Below, one piece after another: positions 22,763-30,586 of a stretch of 64,000 bases of DNA; position 1 is the stretch's first letter, and the number at the start of each line of letters is the position of its first letter. The notes beneath the pieces were generated by a model, which did not search any database, had not been told where the DNA came from, and saw only the letters and a program-made list of their open reading frames with translations. The translations under genes were made by a program, and so were the position numbers. The DNA is from Solirubrobacter soli DSM 22325 (GTDB taxonomy: Bacteria; Actinomycetota; Thermoleophilia; Solirubrobacterales; Solirubrobacteraceae): contig NZ_KE384072.1 of the NCBI RefSeq assembly GCF_000423665.1, positions 186,001 through 250,000 of the forward strand, given 5' to 3'.

Positions 22763-23802
22763 CGACGTTCGCGATCATCGGGACGGGCTGGCGGTCCGCG
22801 TTCTTCTGCCGGCTGGCGCGGATGGCGCCGGACCGGTTCCGCGTCGTGGGCGTGGTGTCACGCTCGCGTGACGAGTTCGAGGGCGTGCCGGTGTTCCGCA
22901 CGGTCGACGAGTTGCCGCGCTCGGACTTCGTGATCGTCTCGGTGCCGTGGGCGGTCGCGCCGGACGCGACCCGCTCGTTGGTCGCGCGCGGCGTCCGGGT
23001 GCTCGTCGAGACGCCGCCGGCACCGGACCTCGACGGGCTGCGCGCCCTGTGGGCGGACGTCGGGGCATCGCGTCTGGTCCAGGTGGCGGAGCAGTACCTG
23101 CTGATGCCCGGGCACGCGGCGCGGCTGACGGCGGTCGGCGACGGCACGATCGGCGAGCCGACCTCCGTCCAGGTCTCGTCGACGCACCTCTACCACGCGG
23201 TCTCGATGATCCGCGGGCTGCTCGGGGTCGGCTTCGAGCCGGCGCGGGTGACCGCGAGAGCGTTCTCCGCGCTGCTCGCCGATCCGGTCAGCTTCGACGG
23301 CTGGCACGGCGACGTCGAGCCGCGCGAGCGCCGGACGACGCTGGCCACGCTCGACTTCGGCACCCGGATGGGGCTCTACGACTTCACCGACAACCAGTGG
23401 TGGAACCCGCTGCGGACGCGGCGGATCGTCGTGCGCGGAACCACCGGCGAGCTCGTCGACGACGCGCTCGTGCGGCTCGCCGATCCGCGCACGGTCGTCG
23501 AGTCGCACCTGATCTATCGCCGGACGGGGATCGATCTCAATCTCGAGGGGTCGGATCTCGACCACATCAGCCTCGACGGCCGCGTGCTGTGGCGCAACCC
23601 GTTCTTCGGCGCGCGCTTCTCCGAGGACGACCTTGGCGTCGCGATGCTGCTGGCGGCGACGGGAGCGTGGGCGCGGGACGAGGGCCCGGAGCCGTACCCG
23701 CTCGCCGAGGGACTGCAGGACCACTGCCTGAGCGTCGCGATCGGCGAGGCGCTGGCGACCGGGCAGGACGTCGATACCGGCGTCGAGCCCTGGGCCACCT
23801 AG
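22759..23802 (+). CDS. Gfo/Idh/MocA family NAD(P)-dependent oxidoreductase, probable CTG start
   Basis: A 347-residue sugar- or inositol-type dehydrogenase. The Rossmann loop TTFAIIGTGWRSAFFCRLAR lies before the first ATG (22822), so translation must begin earlier. The only open codon between the preceding in-frame TAG and this motif that resembles a start is CTG at 22759, which overlaps the upstream TGA (CTGA). VLVETPPAPDLDGL matches the family EKP-like segment, and VAEQYLLMPGHAARL and NPFFGARFSEDDL are from the C-terminal domain. It is followed 11 nt later by an aldo/keto reductase, suggesting a polyol or sugar pathway. Confidence 0.8.
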   Translation: MTTFAIIGTGWRSAFFCRLARMAPDRFRVVGVVSRSRDEFEGVPVFRTVDELPRSDFVIVSVPWAVAPDATRSLVARGVRVLVETPPAPDLDGLRALWADVGASRLVQVAEQYLLMPGHAARLTAVGDGTIGEPTSVQVSSTHLYHAVSMIRGLLGVGFEPARVTARAFSALLADPVSFDGWHGDVEPRERRTTLATLDFGTRMGLYDFTDNQWWNPLRTRRIVVRGTTGELVDDALVRLADPRTVVESHLIYRRTGIDLNLEGSDLDHISLDGRVLWRNPFFGARFSEDDLGVAMLLAATGAWARDEGPEPYPLAEGLQDHCLSVAIGEALATGQDVDTGVEPWAT

Positions 23803-23813
23803 CATCGTCGGAC

Positions 23814-24791
23814 ATGCAGAGCCGCACCTTCGGCCGAATCGGCCGTGATGTTTCCGAAATCGGTTTCGGCGCGTGGCAGGTCGGCGCCGACTGGGGCGAG
23901 GTCGACGAGGACACCGCGATCGAGACGCTGCACGCCGCGGCCGGCGCGGGCGTGACGTTCTTCGACACCGCCGACGTGTATGGCGACGGCCGTTCGGAGC
24001 GGCTCGTCGGACGGCTCATGCGCGAGCGGCCGGGCCTGCACTACGCGACCAAGATGGGCCGGCGGATGGAGCAGACGGTGGAGAACTACTCGCCTGAGCA
24101 CTTCCGCGCCTGGAACGACCGCTCGCGGGAGAACCTCGGGGTGGACACGCTCGAGCTCGTTCAGCTGCACTGTCCGCCGACCGACCTCTACTACCACCCC
24201 GAGGTCTTCGAGGATCTCGACGCGATGGTCGCCGAGGGCCGGATCGCGGCCTACGGCGTGAGCGTCGAGCGGGTCGAGGAGGCGCTGAAGGCGATCGAGT
24301 ACCCGAACGTCGCGAGCGTCCAGATCATCTTCAACCCGTTCCGGATGCGGCCGGCGGAGGTGTTCTTCCGCGAGGCCGCCGCGCGCGGCGTCGGCGTGAT
24401 CGTGCGCGTGCCGCTCGCCTCGGGGCTGCTGAGCGGCAAGTACACCCGCGAGACGACCTTCGGCTCCGACGACCACCGCAACTACAACCGCGCCGGAGCG
24501 GCGTTCGACGTCGGCGAGACGTTCGCGGGCGTGCCGTTCGAGGTCGGGCTGGACGCGGTCGAGGAGCTGCGGCCGCTGGTCGGCGGCGACGCCACCCTCG
24601 CCCAGTTCGCGCTCCGCTGGATCCTGATGTTCGACGCCGTCACGACCGTGATCCCGGGCGCCCGCAACCCCGAGCAGGCGCGCGGGAACGCGGCCGCGGC
24701 CGAACTTCCGGCCCTGGACGCGGCGACGCTGGACGCGGTGCGCGCGGTCTACGAGACACGAATCTCCCCGTACGTGCACCAACGCTGGTAG
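23814..24791 (+). CDS. Aldo/keto reductase
   Basis: A 325-residue (beta/alpha)8-barrel NADPH oxidoreductase. The opening IGRDVSEIGFGAWQVGADWG, the catalytic FFDTADVYGDGRSERLVGRL (Asp, Tyr), the TKMGRR lysine strand and LVQLHCPP histidine strand give the Asp-Tyr-Lys-His tetrad. The cofactor region is TVIPGARNPEQARGN. It is the last gene of a three-gene operon with the Gfo/Idh/MocA oxidoreductase, so an alditol or keto-sugar substrate is plausible but not shown. Confidence 0.92.
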   Translation: MQSRTFGRIGRDVSEIGFGAWQVGADWGEVDEDTAIETLHAAAGAGVTFFDTADVYGDGRSERLVGRLMRERPGLHYATKMGRRMEQTVENYSPEHFRAWNDRSRENLGVDTLELVQLHCPPTDLYYHPEVFEDLDAMVAEGRIAAYGVSVERVEEALKAIEYPNVASVQIIFNPFRMRPAEVFFREAAARGVGVIVRVPLASGLLSGKYTRETTFGSDDHRNYNRAGAAFDVGETFAGVPFEVGLDAVEELRPLVGGDATLAQFALRWILMFDAVTTVIPGARNPEQARGNAAAAELPALDAATLDAVRAVYETRISPYVHQRW

Positions 24792-24845
24792 ACGATCCTT
24801 AGCCGAGAGTCCCGACACGGAGGAGAAGGTCATGGGTTGGCGGAA

Positions 24846-25415
24846 CTAGCTTTCGACGCCGTCGACGGTGTCGATCCCGTCGCGCTGAGCGGTGTCGGTC
24901 CCGAGGCCGCCGTGGAGCACGTCGGCCTCGAGGTCCAGCGAGAAGAGTTGGTCGTTGCCCGCGCCGCCGTCGAGCACGTCGCGGCCGGCGCCGCCGATGA
25001 GGTTGTCGGCGCGGTTCGCCGCGCTGAGCGTGTCGTTGCCGGCGCCGCCGTCGAGCGTCGCGGTGGAATAGAGCACGCGGCCGCCGACGCCGTTGAGCGT
25101 CGGCATGCTGATCTGGTCGTCGCCGGCGAGGCCGTTGACGACGAGCGTCACGGTCGCGGTCGCATCGATGTTCGTGTCGAGCCCCTGCACGGCGATGTGC
25201 GAGAGGCTGTTGTTGCCGAACGCGGCCTTGTTGGAGAGCACGATCTTGTCGTTGCCGGCGGTCCCGGTGACGGTGATCGTCTTCTTGGCGCCGCTGAACG
25301 TCTTCGTGAAGCACACGCCGTCCTTGGCGCAGGTCTTGGTGGCGGCGTTGGCCGCGCCGGGCGCGAGCGCGAGGCCCGCGAGCGTGGCGGCGGCGATGAG
25401 GTGGCTGATTCGCAT
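24846..25415 (-). CDS. Secreted RTX/hemolysin-type calcium-binding repeat protein
   Basis: A 189-residue exported protein with signal peptide MRISHLIAAATLAGLALAPG up to about ANAA. A short cysteine-containing segment (CAKDGVCF) precedes RTX nonapeptides: TGTAGNDKIVL, VNGLAGDDQISM, LDGGAGNDTLSA, LIGGAGRDVLDGGAGNDQLF and LHGGLGTDTA. These would bind Ca2+ outside the cell. No type I secretion genes are nearby, and the signal peptide implies Sec export. It ends convergently with the aldo/keto reductase. Confidence 0.82.
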   Translation of the reverse strand: MRISHLIAAATLAGLALAPGAANAATKTCAKDGVCFTKTFSGAKKTITVTGTAGNDKIVLSNKAAFGNNSLSHIAVQGLDTNIDATATVTLVVNGLAGDDQISMPTLNGVGGRVLYSTATLDGGAGNDTLSAANRADNLIGGAGRDVLDGGAGNDQLFSLDLEADVLHGGLGTDTAQRDGIDTVDGVES

Positions 25416-25494
25416 GCTGATTGAGACGCCGGCGACGGCGCCGACCGCGTGCGGGTAGCCGGAGGCCGGTGGCGGTCGACCGCCAACAAGATCC

Positions 25495-25938
25495 TCAGAG
25501 CGCGGCGCGGGCGACGCGGATCGCCGTCGCGCGGGCGCTCTTGCCCGCGTGCAGCACGCGCACCGTGACGAGGCGACGGCCGTCGCTGGCGACGAGCTCG
25601 CGCGGTCCGCGCACCCAGAACGCCCCCATGCCGACGCCGGAGACCATCCGCGCCTGCTGGTCGGGGATGTTCGCCCACTCGCTCGTGGTCTGTGTTCGCT
25701 CGACCTCCGCCCGCTGCCAGCGCACGAGCGCCTGCGGCGCGCTGTCGACGATCACCTTGACCGCGCCGCCGTACTCGCAGGTGACGATGTCCGGGTCGCG
25801 CGCGACGAGCCGCGGGGCGCCGGCGACGGCGGCGACACGTGGCGAGCATGGCGGCGGGGGCTTCGGCCGCGCGGCGGGCGCGGCGGCCGAGCCGCCGCAT
25901 CCCGCCACCGCGAGGCACAGCACGAGCACGCGACGCAT
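25495..25938 (-). CDS. Hypothetical lipoprotein
   Basis: A 147-residue protein starting MRRVLVLCLAVAGCGGSAAA, a lipoprotein signal with lipobox LAVAGC. The mature part has a proline-rich linker (ARPKPPPPCSPRV) and a compact domain with LVARDPDIVTCEYGGAVKVI, then WANIPDQQARMVSGVGMGAF. Two cysteines may pair. It resembles small actinobacterial surface lipoproteins but no family is assigned. Confidence 0.65.
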   Translation of the reverse strand: MRRVLVLCLAVAGCGGSAAAPAARPKPPPPCSPRVAAVAGAPRLVARDPDIVTCEYGGAVKVIVDSAPQALVRWQRAEVERTQTTSEWANIPDQQARMVSGVGMGAFWVRGPRELVASDGRRLVTVRVLHAGKSARATAIRVARAAL

Positions 25939-25968
25939 CGCACCGATTCTCGCCCGCGGAGATGAGTG

Positions 25969-26700
25969 TCAGGCCACCGTCGCCAGCCACTCCGTGAACG
26001 CCGGGCCGGCGAGGCGGGCGTCCGGGCCCGGGAGGAGCGCGCCGGACTCGTACAGCGCGCTGTCGGCGTCGCCCAGCGTCCCGCCCTCCTCGACGCGCAC
26101 GCCCTCCGGGGCGACGAGCCGCGCGACCTCGACCAGGCGCTCCTCGCGCGGGCCGGCGATCTCCCAGATCGGCCCGCCCTCGACCTCGTCGGTGAGCGCG
26201 AGGTACACGAGCGACTCGGCGACCGCGCGGGCGGCGACGAGCTGCGTGCGCATCGGCGGGACCCGCGCGACGTCGCCCTGGCGGCCCCACGCGAGCATCG
26301 TCTCGACGAACTCGTGGAACTGCGCCGCGCGCAGGACGCGGACGTCGAGGCCGCTCTCCAGCCACGCCCGCTCGTGCACCAGCTTGGCGCCGTTGTAGCC
26401 CGAGTTGAACGTGTCGATGCCGATGATCGACACGACCACCGCGCGGGGCACGCGCGCGGCGACGAGGTTGCGCGTCGCGGCCTCGAAGAAGGCGGCCGCC
26501 TCCGCACCGTCCGGCGACGCGCCCGTCGCGCAGTCGATGATGCAGGTCACGCCGTCGAGTGCCTCGCTCAGGCCCTCGCCGGTGACGACGTCCACGCCGA
26601 GCGAACGCGCGATCTCGACGGTCTGTACCCCCTGCTCGCGCAGGACGTCGACGACATGCTCGCCGACGCGGCCGGTTGCTCCCACCACTGCGATCTTCAT
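25969..26700 (-). CDS. NmrA/atypical SDR NAD(P)-binding protein, ECF41-associated oxidoreductase/epimerase partner
   Basis: A 243-residue Rossmann-fold protein starting MKIAVVGATGRVGEHVVDVL, with the GATGRVG cofactor loop. ATG at 26700 is preceded by AAGGAG; the longer open frame upstream crosses the divergent sigma gene and is rejected. It faces the ECF41 sigma gene. ECF41 sigma factors are known to sit beside COE genes (carboxymuconolactone decarboxylase, oxidoreductase or epimerase), and this fits that role. A GGTCACA-N16-GGTC promoter lies upstream on its strand. Confidence 0.87.
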   Translation of the reverse strand: MKIAVVGATGRVGEHVVDVLREQGVQTVEIARSLGVDVVTGEGLSEALDGVTCIIDCATGASPDGAEAAAFFEAATRNLVAARVPRAVVVSIIGIDTFNSGYNGAKLVHERAWLESGLDVRVLRAAQFHEFVETMLAWGRQGDVARVPPMRTQLVAARAVAESLVYLALTDEVEGGPIWEIAGPREERLVEVARLVAPEGVRVEEGGTLGDADSALYESGALLPGPDARLAGPAFTEWLATVA

Positions 26701-26712
26701 TCGTAGTCTCCT

Positions 26713-26739
26713 TGTCACATCGGTTCGAACTCGGGGGTC
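26713..26739 (+). promoter_or_regulatory. Putative ECF41 autoregulatory promoter
   Basis: TGTCACA at 26713-26719 and GGTC at 26736-26739 are separated by exactly 16 nt. The reported ECF41 consensus is TGTCACA-N16-CGTC, so only the first base of the -10 box differs. It lies 36 nt before the sigma gene start. Confidence 0.6.
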
Positions 26740-26747
26740 AACGCCTT

Positions 26748-26774
26748 GACCCGTGGCGACGAACGGATGTGACC
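26748..26774 (-). promoter_or_regulatory. Putative ECF41 promoter for the oxidoreductase partner
   Basis: On the minus strand GGTCACA (26774-26768) is followed after exactly 16 nt by GGTC (26751-26748), the same arrangement as the plus-strand promoter a few bases away. It would drive the NmrA-type gene starting at 26700. Confidence 0.55.
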
Positions 26775-26775
26775 G

Positions 26776-27630
26776 ATGACCGACGCAGATTTCCTGGCCA
26801 TGCAGTTCGAGACGCACCGGCCGCACCTGCGCAAGGTGGCGTACCGGATGCTGGGCTCGCTCACGGAGGCCGACGACGCCGTGCAGGAGGCCTGGCTGCG
26901 CCTCTCGCGTTCCGACGCGAGCGAGATCGAGAACCTGCGCGCGTGGCTGACGACCGTCGTCGCCCGCGTCAGCCTCAACGCGCTGCGTGCCCGCAACACC
27001 CGCGCCGAGGCGCCGCTGGACGAGATTTACGTCCCCGACCCGCTCATCACCTCAGACGTCGACCCCGAGCACGAGGCCCTGCTGGCCGACAGCGTCGGGC
27101 TCGCGCTGCTCGTCGTGCTGGAGACCCTGACCCCGGCCGAGCGCCTCGCGTTCGTCCTGCACGACATGTTCGCGATGCCGTTCGACGAGATCGCGCCGAT
27201 GGTCGGCCGCACCTCGACCGCGACGCGTCAGCTCGCCAGCCGCGCCCGCCGCCGCGTCCAGGGCGAAGCCCCCGCCCCGACCGAGGACCTGCCGAGGCAG
27301 CGCGAGGTCGTCGACGCGTTCTTCGCCGCCGCCCGCGAGGGCGACTTCGACGCGCTCGTCGCCGTCCTGCACCCGGACGCCATCCTGCGCGCGGACGGCG
27401 CCGACGGATCGGAGGTGCGGCGCGGCGCGCAGCAGATCGCCCGCAACGCGATGCGGTTCGCCCACCTCGCCCCCCACGTCCGCCCCGTGCTGGTCAACGG
27501 CGGCCCGGGAATCGTCGTCGCCCCCGAGGGCAAGGTCGTCACCGTCATGGCCTTCACCGTCGTCGACGGCCGGATCGCGGCGATCGACGCGATCGCCGAC
27601 CCGGGGCGGCTCAGCTACGTCGAGCTCTAG
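26776..27630 (+). CDS. ECF41-family RNA polymerase sigma factor (SigJ-like)
   Basis: A 284-residue sigma factor. Region 2 is FLAMQFETHRPHLRKVAYRM with LTEADDAVQEAWLRLSR; region 4 is LETLTPAERLAFVLHDMFAM with PFDEIAPMVGRTSTATRQLA. A C-terminal SnoaL-like NTF2 domain (about residues 175-284, VVDAFFAAAREGDFDALVAV) is the hallmark of ECF41 and is known to modulate sigma activity in place of an anti-sigma factor. It is divergent from its oxidoreductase partner and is probably autoregulated from the adjacent ECF41-type promoter. Confidence 0.93.
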   Translation: MTDADFLAMQFETHRPHLRKVAYRMLGSLTEADDAVQEAWLRLSRSDASEIENLRAWLTTVVARVSLNALRARNTRAEAPLDEIYVPDPLITSDVDPEHEALLADSVGLALLVVLETLTPAERLAFVLHDMFAMPFDEIAPMVGRTSTATRQLASRARRRVQGEAPAPTEDLPRQREVVDAFFAAAREGDFDALVAVLHPDAILRADGADGSEVRRGAQQIARNAMRFAHLAPHVRPVLVNGGPGIVVAPEGKVVTVMAFTVVDGRIAAIDAIADPGRLSYVEL

Positions 27631-27964
27631 TGCACTCCGAGCGGGGGGTGTGTTGATTGACTCCCGCATAGCGGGAGCGGAGCAACACACCCCCACTGAC
27701 GCGCCATCTCGAACAGTGCGAAGGTGTTCGAGACGCGCCACCGGCGCCGCAAGTGATCACAACCGATCTCGCGTGGTCTCCGTGGACCGTACCTCGACGG
27801 TCTCCCTGCACGGCGCGGCGAGTCACCGTGGCCAGGCGTCGCCGAGGACGGCGGCACGACCGACTCGGCCGGGGCGCGGCAGCGGCTCCCCTCCCTCAGT
27901 GCTCGGCCGTTCCCGGCGCACGAACACAACGACGCGCCGCCTCGCTCGCTCACCGAGAGCGGAC
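27631..27964. other. 334-nt intergenic region with two hairpins
   Basis: No convincing gene is seen between the ECF41 stop and the convergent gene at 27965; the open frames crossing it are Arg/Ser-rich shadow translations. A 51-nt two-step hairpin lies at 27644-27694. A second hairpin, CTCGAACA (27708-27715) with TGTTCGAG (27725-27732) around nine bases, follows. The remaining 230 nt show nothing recognisable. Confidence 0.6.
27644..27694 (+). terminator. 51-nt two-step hairpin after the ECF41 gene
   Basis: GGGGGTGTGTTG (27644-27655) pairs perfectly with CAACACACCCCC (27683-27694). Inside, after a 5x5 internal loop, CTCCCGC pairs with GCGGGAG around ATA. It begins 14 nt after the sigma stop codon. 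There is no T-tract, so a terminator or mRNA 3'-end stabiliser role is inferred from position. Confidence 0.55.
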
Positions 27965-28408
27965 CTAAGCCGTGATCCGCTCGATCAGCGCCAGGGCGCC
28001 CCGCTGGCGCGAGTCCATGTACGGCGCGGCGACCGTGACGGTGTCCTCCGCACACGTGATCGACAGGGGCCGGAACCACCCACGGCCCTCCCCCACGACC
28101 GCGGTCGCCGTCCCGGCGGGCCAGCGCCGGAGCGTCGCGCGCGGGCGGGCCAGGAACCAGCCGCCCATCCCCACGAGGTGCAGCGTGCCGTGGTCGTCGA
28201 GGACGAGCATCATGTCCTGCGGCAGCTCGAAGTCGCGCCGGACCTCCCGCAGGACGACCTTGTCGGCGAAGACGGCGCTCACGTGATCGACGACGACGTC
28301 GGCGCGGCGGATCAAGGCGGCGGCGATCACCTCGGCTCCGATCCACCCTTGGGCGAGCCGCAGCATCCGCCTGCCTCCGACACCGCCTGCAGTCTCTGTG
28401 ATCGTCAT
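27965..28408 (-). CDS. Hypothetical protein, possible PH/GRAM-like fold
   Basis: A 147-residue protein from an ATG at 28408 beginning MTITETAGGVGGRRMLRLAQ. A beta-rich pattern (VVDHVSAVFADKVVLREVRR, DDHGTLHLVGMGGWFLARPR, SITCAEDTVTVAAPYMDSRQ) suggests a small barrel that may sense lipids or membranes. It has no signal peptide. It stands alone, divergent from the subtilase gene. The fold is a guess and no function is assigned. Confidence 0.5.
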   Translation of the reverse strand: MTITETAGGVGGRRMLRLAQGWIGAEVIAAALIRRADVVVDHVSAVFADKVVLREVRRDFELPQDMMLVLDDHGTLHLVGMGGWFLARPRATLRRWPAGTATAVVGEGRGWFRPLSITCAEDTVTVAAPYMDSRQRGALALIERITA

Positions 28409-28531
28409 CGCGCCGAGTGTCCGTGCGATGAGGACCCTCGCGCAATCGGGAGGCCACCCCGAACTTTTCACAGGCCGGCGGCGAGGAACACGATCGTGAA
28501 CCTCTTTACACGGCCCGGCGGTGGGAAGAGG

Positions 28532-30586
28532 ATGAACGCGATGGCGACCCCCGACGGCACCGCCCACGCGGCGGCGATCTCGAAGCTGCACCCGAAGCTG
28601 CGGATGCTCGCGAACGGCTCGACCGAGGTCAACGCGCTGCGCGCCGAGCACGCGGCGGCGGTGCGCGTCAGCGCGGCCGTCGCCCGCGAGATCCCCTATC
28701 GGCGCGCGCAGGGCGCGGCGCCCGCCGACACCGCTCCCGACCACGTCGAGACACGGACGCTCACGACCGACCCCGAGGCCGAGGTCAGCGTGTTCGTCGG
28801 GCTCACCTCGACGACCCGCGGGTCCGAGGGCTTCACCGGCGTGACCGCGACGCGCGCCGACCAGCTGACGGCCGAGCTGTCGGTCGCCGACGCGCGCGAG
28901 CTGCGCAACCGGCGCGAGGTGACATCGGTCGAACTCGGCCAGCCGCTGACGCTTCCCAGCCCGGAGACCACGCCGGGGGAACCGGCCGCGCCGTCCGACG
29001 ACCTGCGCAGGATCGCCCACTCCGACCAGCACGACTTCGGCAAGGGCGTGCTGATCGGCCTGATCGACGTCGGCGGCTTCGACTTCGCGCACCCCGACTT
29101 CCTCGACAGCGACGGCAGGACGCGGTTCGTGCGCATCTGGGACCAGGGCGGCGACACGCACCCGAGCCCCAAGGAGCGCGGCACGACCGAGTTCGACTAC
29201 GGCGCCGAGCTGCGCAAGGAGGACCTCGACCACGCGCTCGCCTCGGCGAAGGACGTCGGCCTCCCGCCCACCGAGCTCGAACGCCAGTCGCAGATGGAGG
29301 ACGGCGCGCACTCCACCCACGTGGCCAGCATCGCCGCCGGCAACCTGGGCGTCTGCCGGAAGGCGTGGATCGCCGGCGTGCTGATCTCGATCCCCGACTC
29401 CGACGCCGATCGGCGCCGCTCGTTCTACGACTCGACCCGGCTCGCGCACGCCGTCGACTACCTGCTCGCCGTCGCCGCCGAGCTGGGCGGGGAGAGCGGC
29501 CCCGTGCCGCTCTCGATCAACGTCAGCCTCGGCACCAACGGCGCCGGGCACGACGACTCGGCCGCGGTGAGCCGGTGGATCGACTGGGCCCTCTCCAAAC
29601 CGGGCCGCAGCGTCTGCGCCGCCGCGGGCAACGCGGGGCAGGAGCGGGCGGAGGTCGACGGTGACATCGGCTGGGTGATGGGCCGCGTGCACTCGAGCGG
29701 GCGCGTCGGCGCGCGTGAGCTGGGCGTCGACGTCGAGTGGAACGTCGTCGGCAACGGCGTCGCCGACCTGTCCGAGAACGAGCTGGAGATCTGGTACGGA
29801 CCACAGGATCGCTTCGCGGTGCAGCTCAAGCCGCCGGGTGAGCCGTGGACGGAGCCGATCGAGCCGGGCGAGTACATCGAGAACCGCCAGCTCCCCGACA
29901 AGACGTTCTTCTCCGTCTACAACGAGCTCTACCACCCGGTCAACGGCGCGAACTACATCGCGCTCTACCTCAGCCCGTTCCTGCGCAGTGAGGGCGTGGT
30001 CGGCGTCAAGGCGGGCGAGTGGCTGATCCACCTGATCGGCCGCGAGGTCCGCGACGGCCGCTACCACGCGTGGATCGAGCGCGACGACCCGCGCAAGCTC
30101 GGCCGGATCGGGGCCAAGGAGGCGTGGCAGTTCCCGTCGTTCTTCTCCGAGCGCTCGATGGTCGACAAGTCGACGATCTCGACGCTCGCCTGCGGAGCGC
30201 GGATCGTCGCGGTGGCGAACCTGGACGAGGCGCGGCGGCGGATCGCGATCACGAGCAGCCAGGGCCCGACGCGCGACGGGCGCGAGAAGCCCGACGTGGC
30301 CGCGCCGGGGACGGACATCGTCGCCGCCCGCGGGTTCGGAGGCGGCTGGGTCGGGATGAGCGGCACGAGCATGGCGAGCCCGTACGTCGCCGGCGTGATC
30401 GGGCTGATGCTCGGCGCCAACCCGCAGCTCACCGGCGCGCAGATCAACGGCATCCTCAAGCGCACCGCCCGGCCGCTGCCGGGCGCGGACTTCAGCTGGG
30501 CCGACGACGCGGGCTCGGGCGCGATCGACCCCGCCGCGTGCGTCGTCGAGGCGACCGCGATGCTGACCCGCAAGGACCTGACATGA
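28532..30586 (+). CDS. S8 family (subtilisin-like) serine peptidase
   Basis: A 684-residue subtilase. The triad is Asp179 in LIGLIDVGGFDFAHPDF, His260 in DGAHSTHVASIAAG and Ser613 in GMSGTSMASPYVAG. The oxyanion Asn is likely in CAAAGNAGQE. A 200-residue insertion between the Asn and Ser motifs carries a beta-rich domain. There is no Sec signal peptide, so it probably acts inside the cell or is exported otherwise. ATG at 28532 (MNAMATPDG) has a purine-rich GGAAGAGG before it; 28541 is an alternative. The stop overlaps the ATG of an MBL-fold hydrolase gene (ATGA), so the two proteins are made together. The N-terminal 150 residues may be a propeptide-like or recognition domain. Confidence 0.9.
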   Translation: MNAMATPDGTAHAAAISKLHPKLRMLANGSTEVNALRAEHAAAVRVSAAVAREIPYRRAQGAAPADTAPDHVETRTLTTDPEAEVSVFVGLTSTTRGSEGFTGVTATRADQLTAELSVADARELRNRREVTSVELGQPLTLPSPETTPGEPAAPSDDLRRIAHSDQHDFGKGVLIGLIDVGGFDFAHPDFLDSDGRTRFVRIWDQGGDTHPSPKERGTTEFDYGAELRKEDLDHALASAKDVGLPPTELERQSQMEDGAHSTHVASIAAGNLGVCRKAWIAGVLISIPDSDADRRRSFYDSTRLAHAVDYLLAVAAELGGESGPVPLSINVSLGTNGAGHDDSAAVSRWIDWALSKPGRSVCAAAGNAGQERAEVDGDIGWVMGRVHSSGRVGARELGVDVEWNVVGNGVADLSENELEIWYGPQDRFAVQLKPPGEPWTEPIEPGEYIENRQLPDKTFFSVYNELYHPVNGANYIALYLSPFLRSEGVVGVKAGEWLIHLIGREVRDGRYHAWIERDDPRKLGRIGAKEAWQFPSFFSERSMVDKSTISTLACGARIVAVANLDEARRRIAITSSQGPTRDGREKPDVAAPGTDIVAARGFGGGWVGMSGTSMASPYVAGVIGLMLGANPQLTGAQINGILKRTARPLPGADFSWADDAGSGAIDPAACVVEATAMLTRKDLT

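Noticed and set aside
24846..25415. Type I-secreted RTX toxin
   Set aside because: The protein has a Sec signal peptide, is small and lacks toxin domains or nearby secretion genes.
27965..30067. 700-codon minus-strand frame running through the subtilase
   Set aside because: Only the last 147 codons (from ATG 28408) are plausible protein; the rest is shadow of the peptidase.
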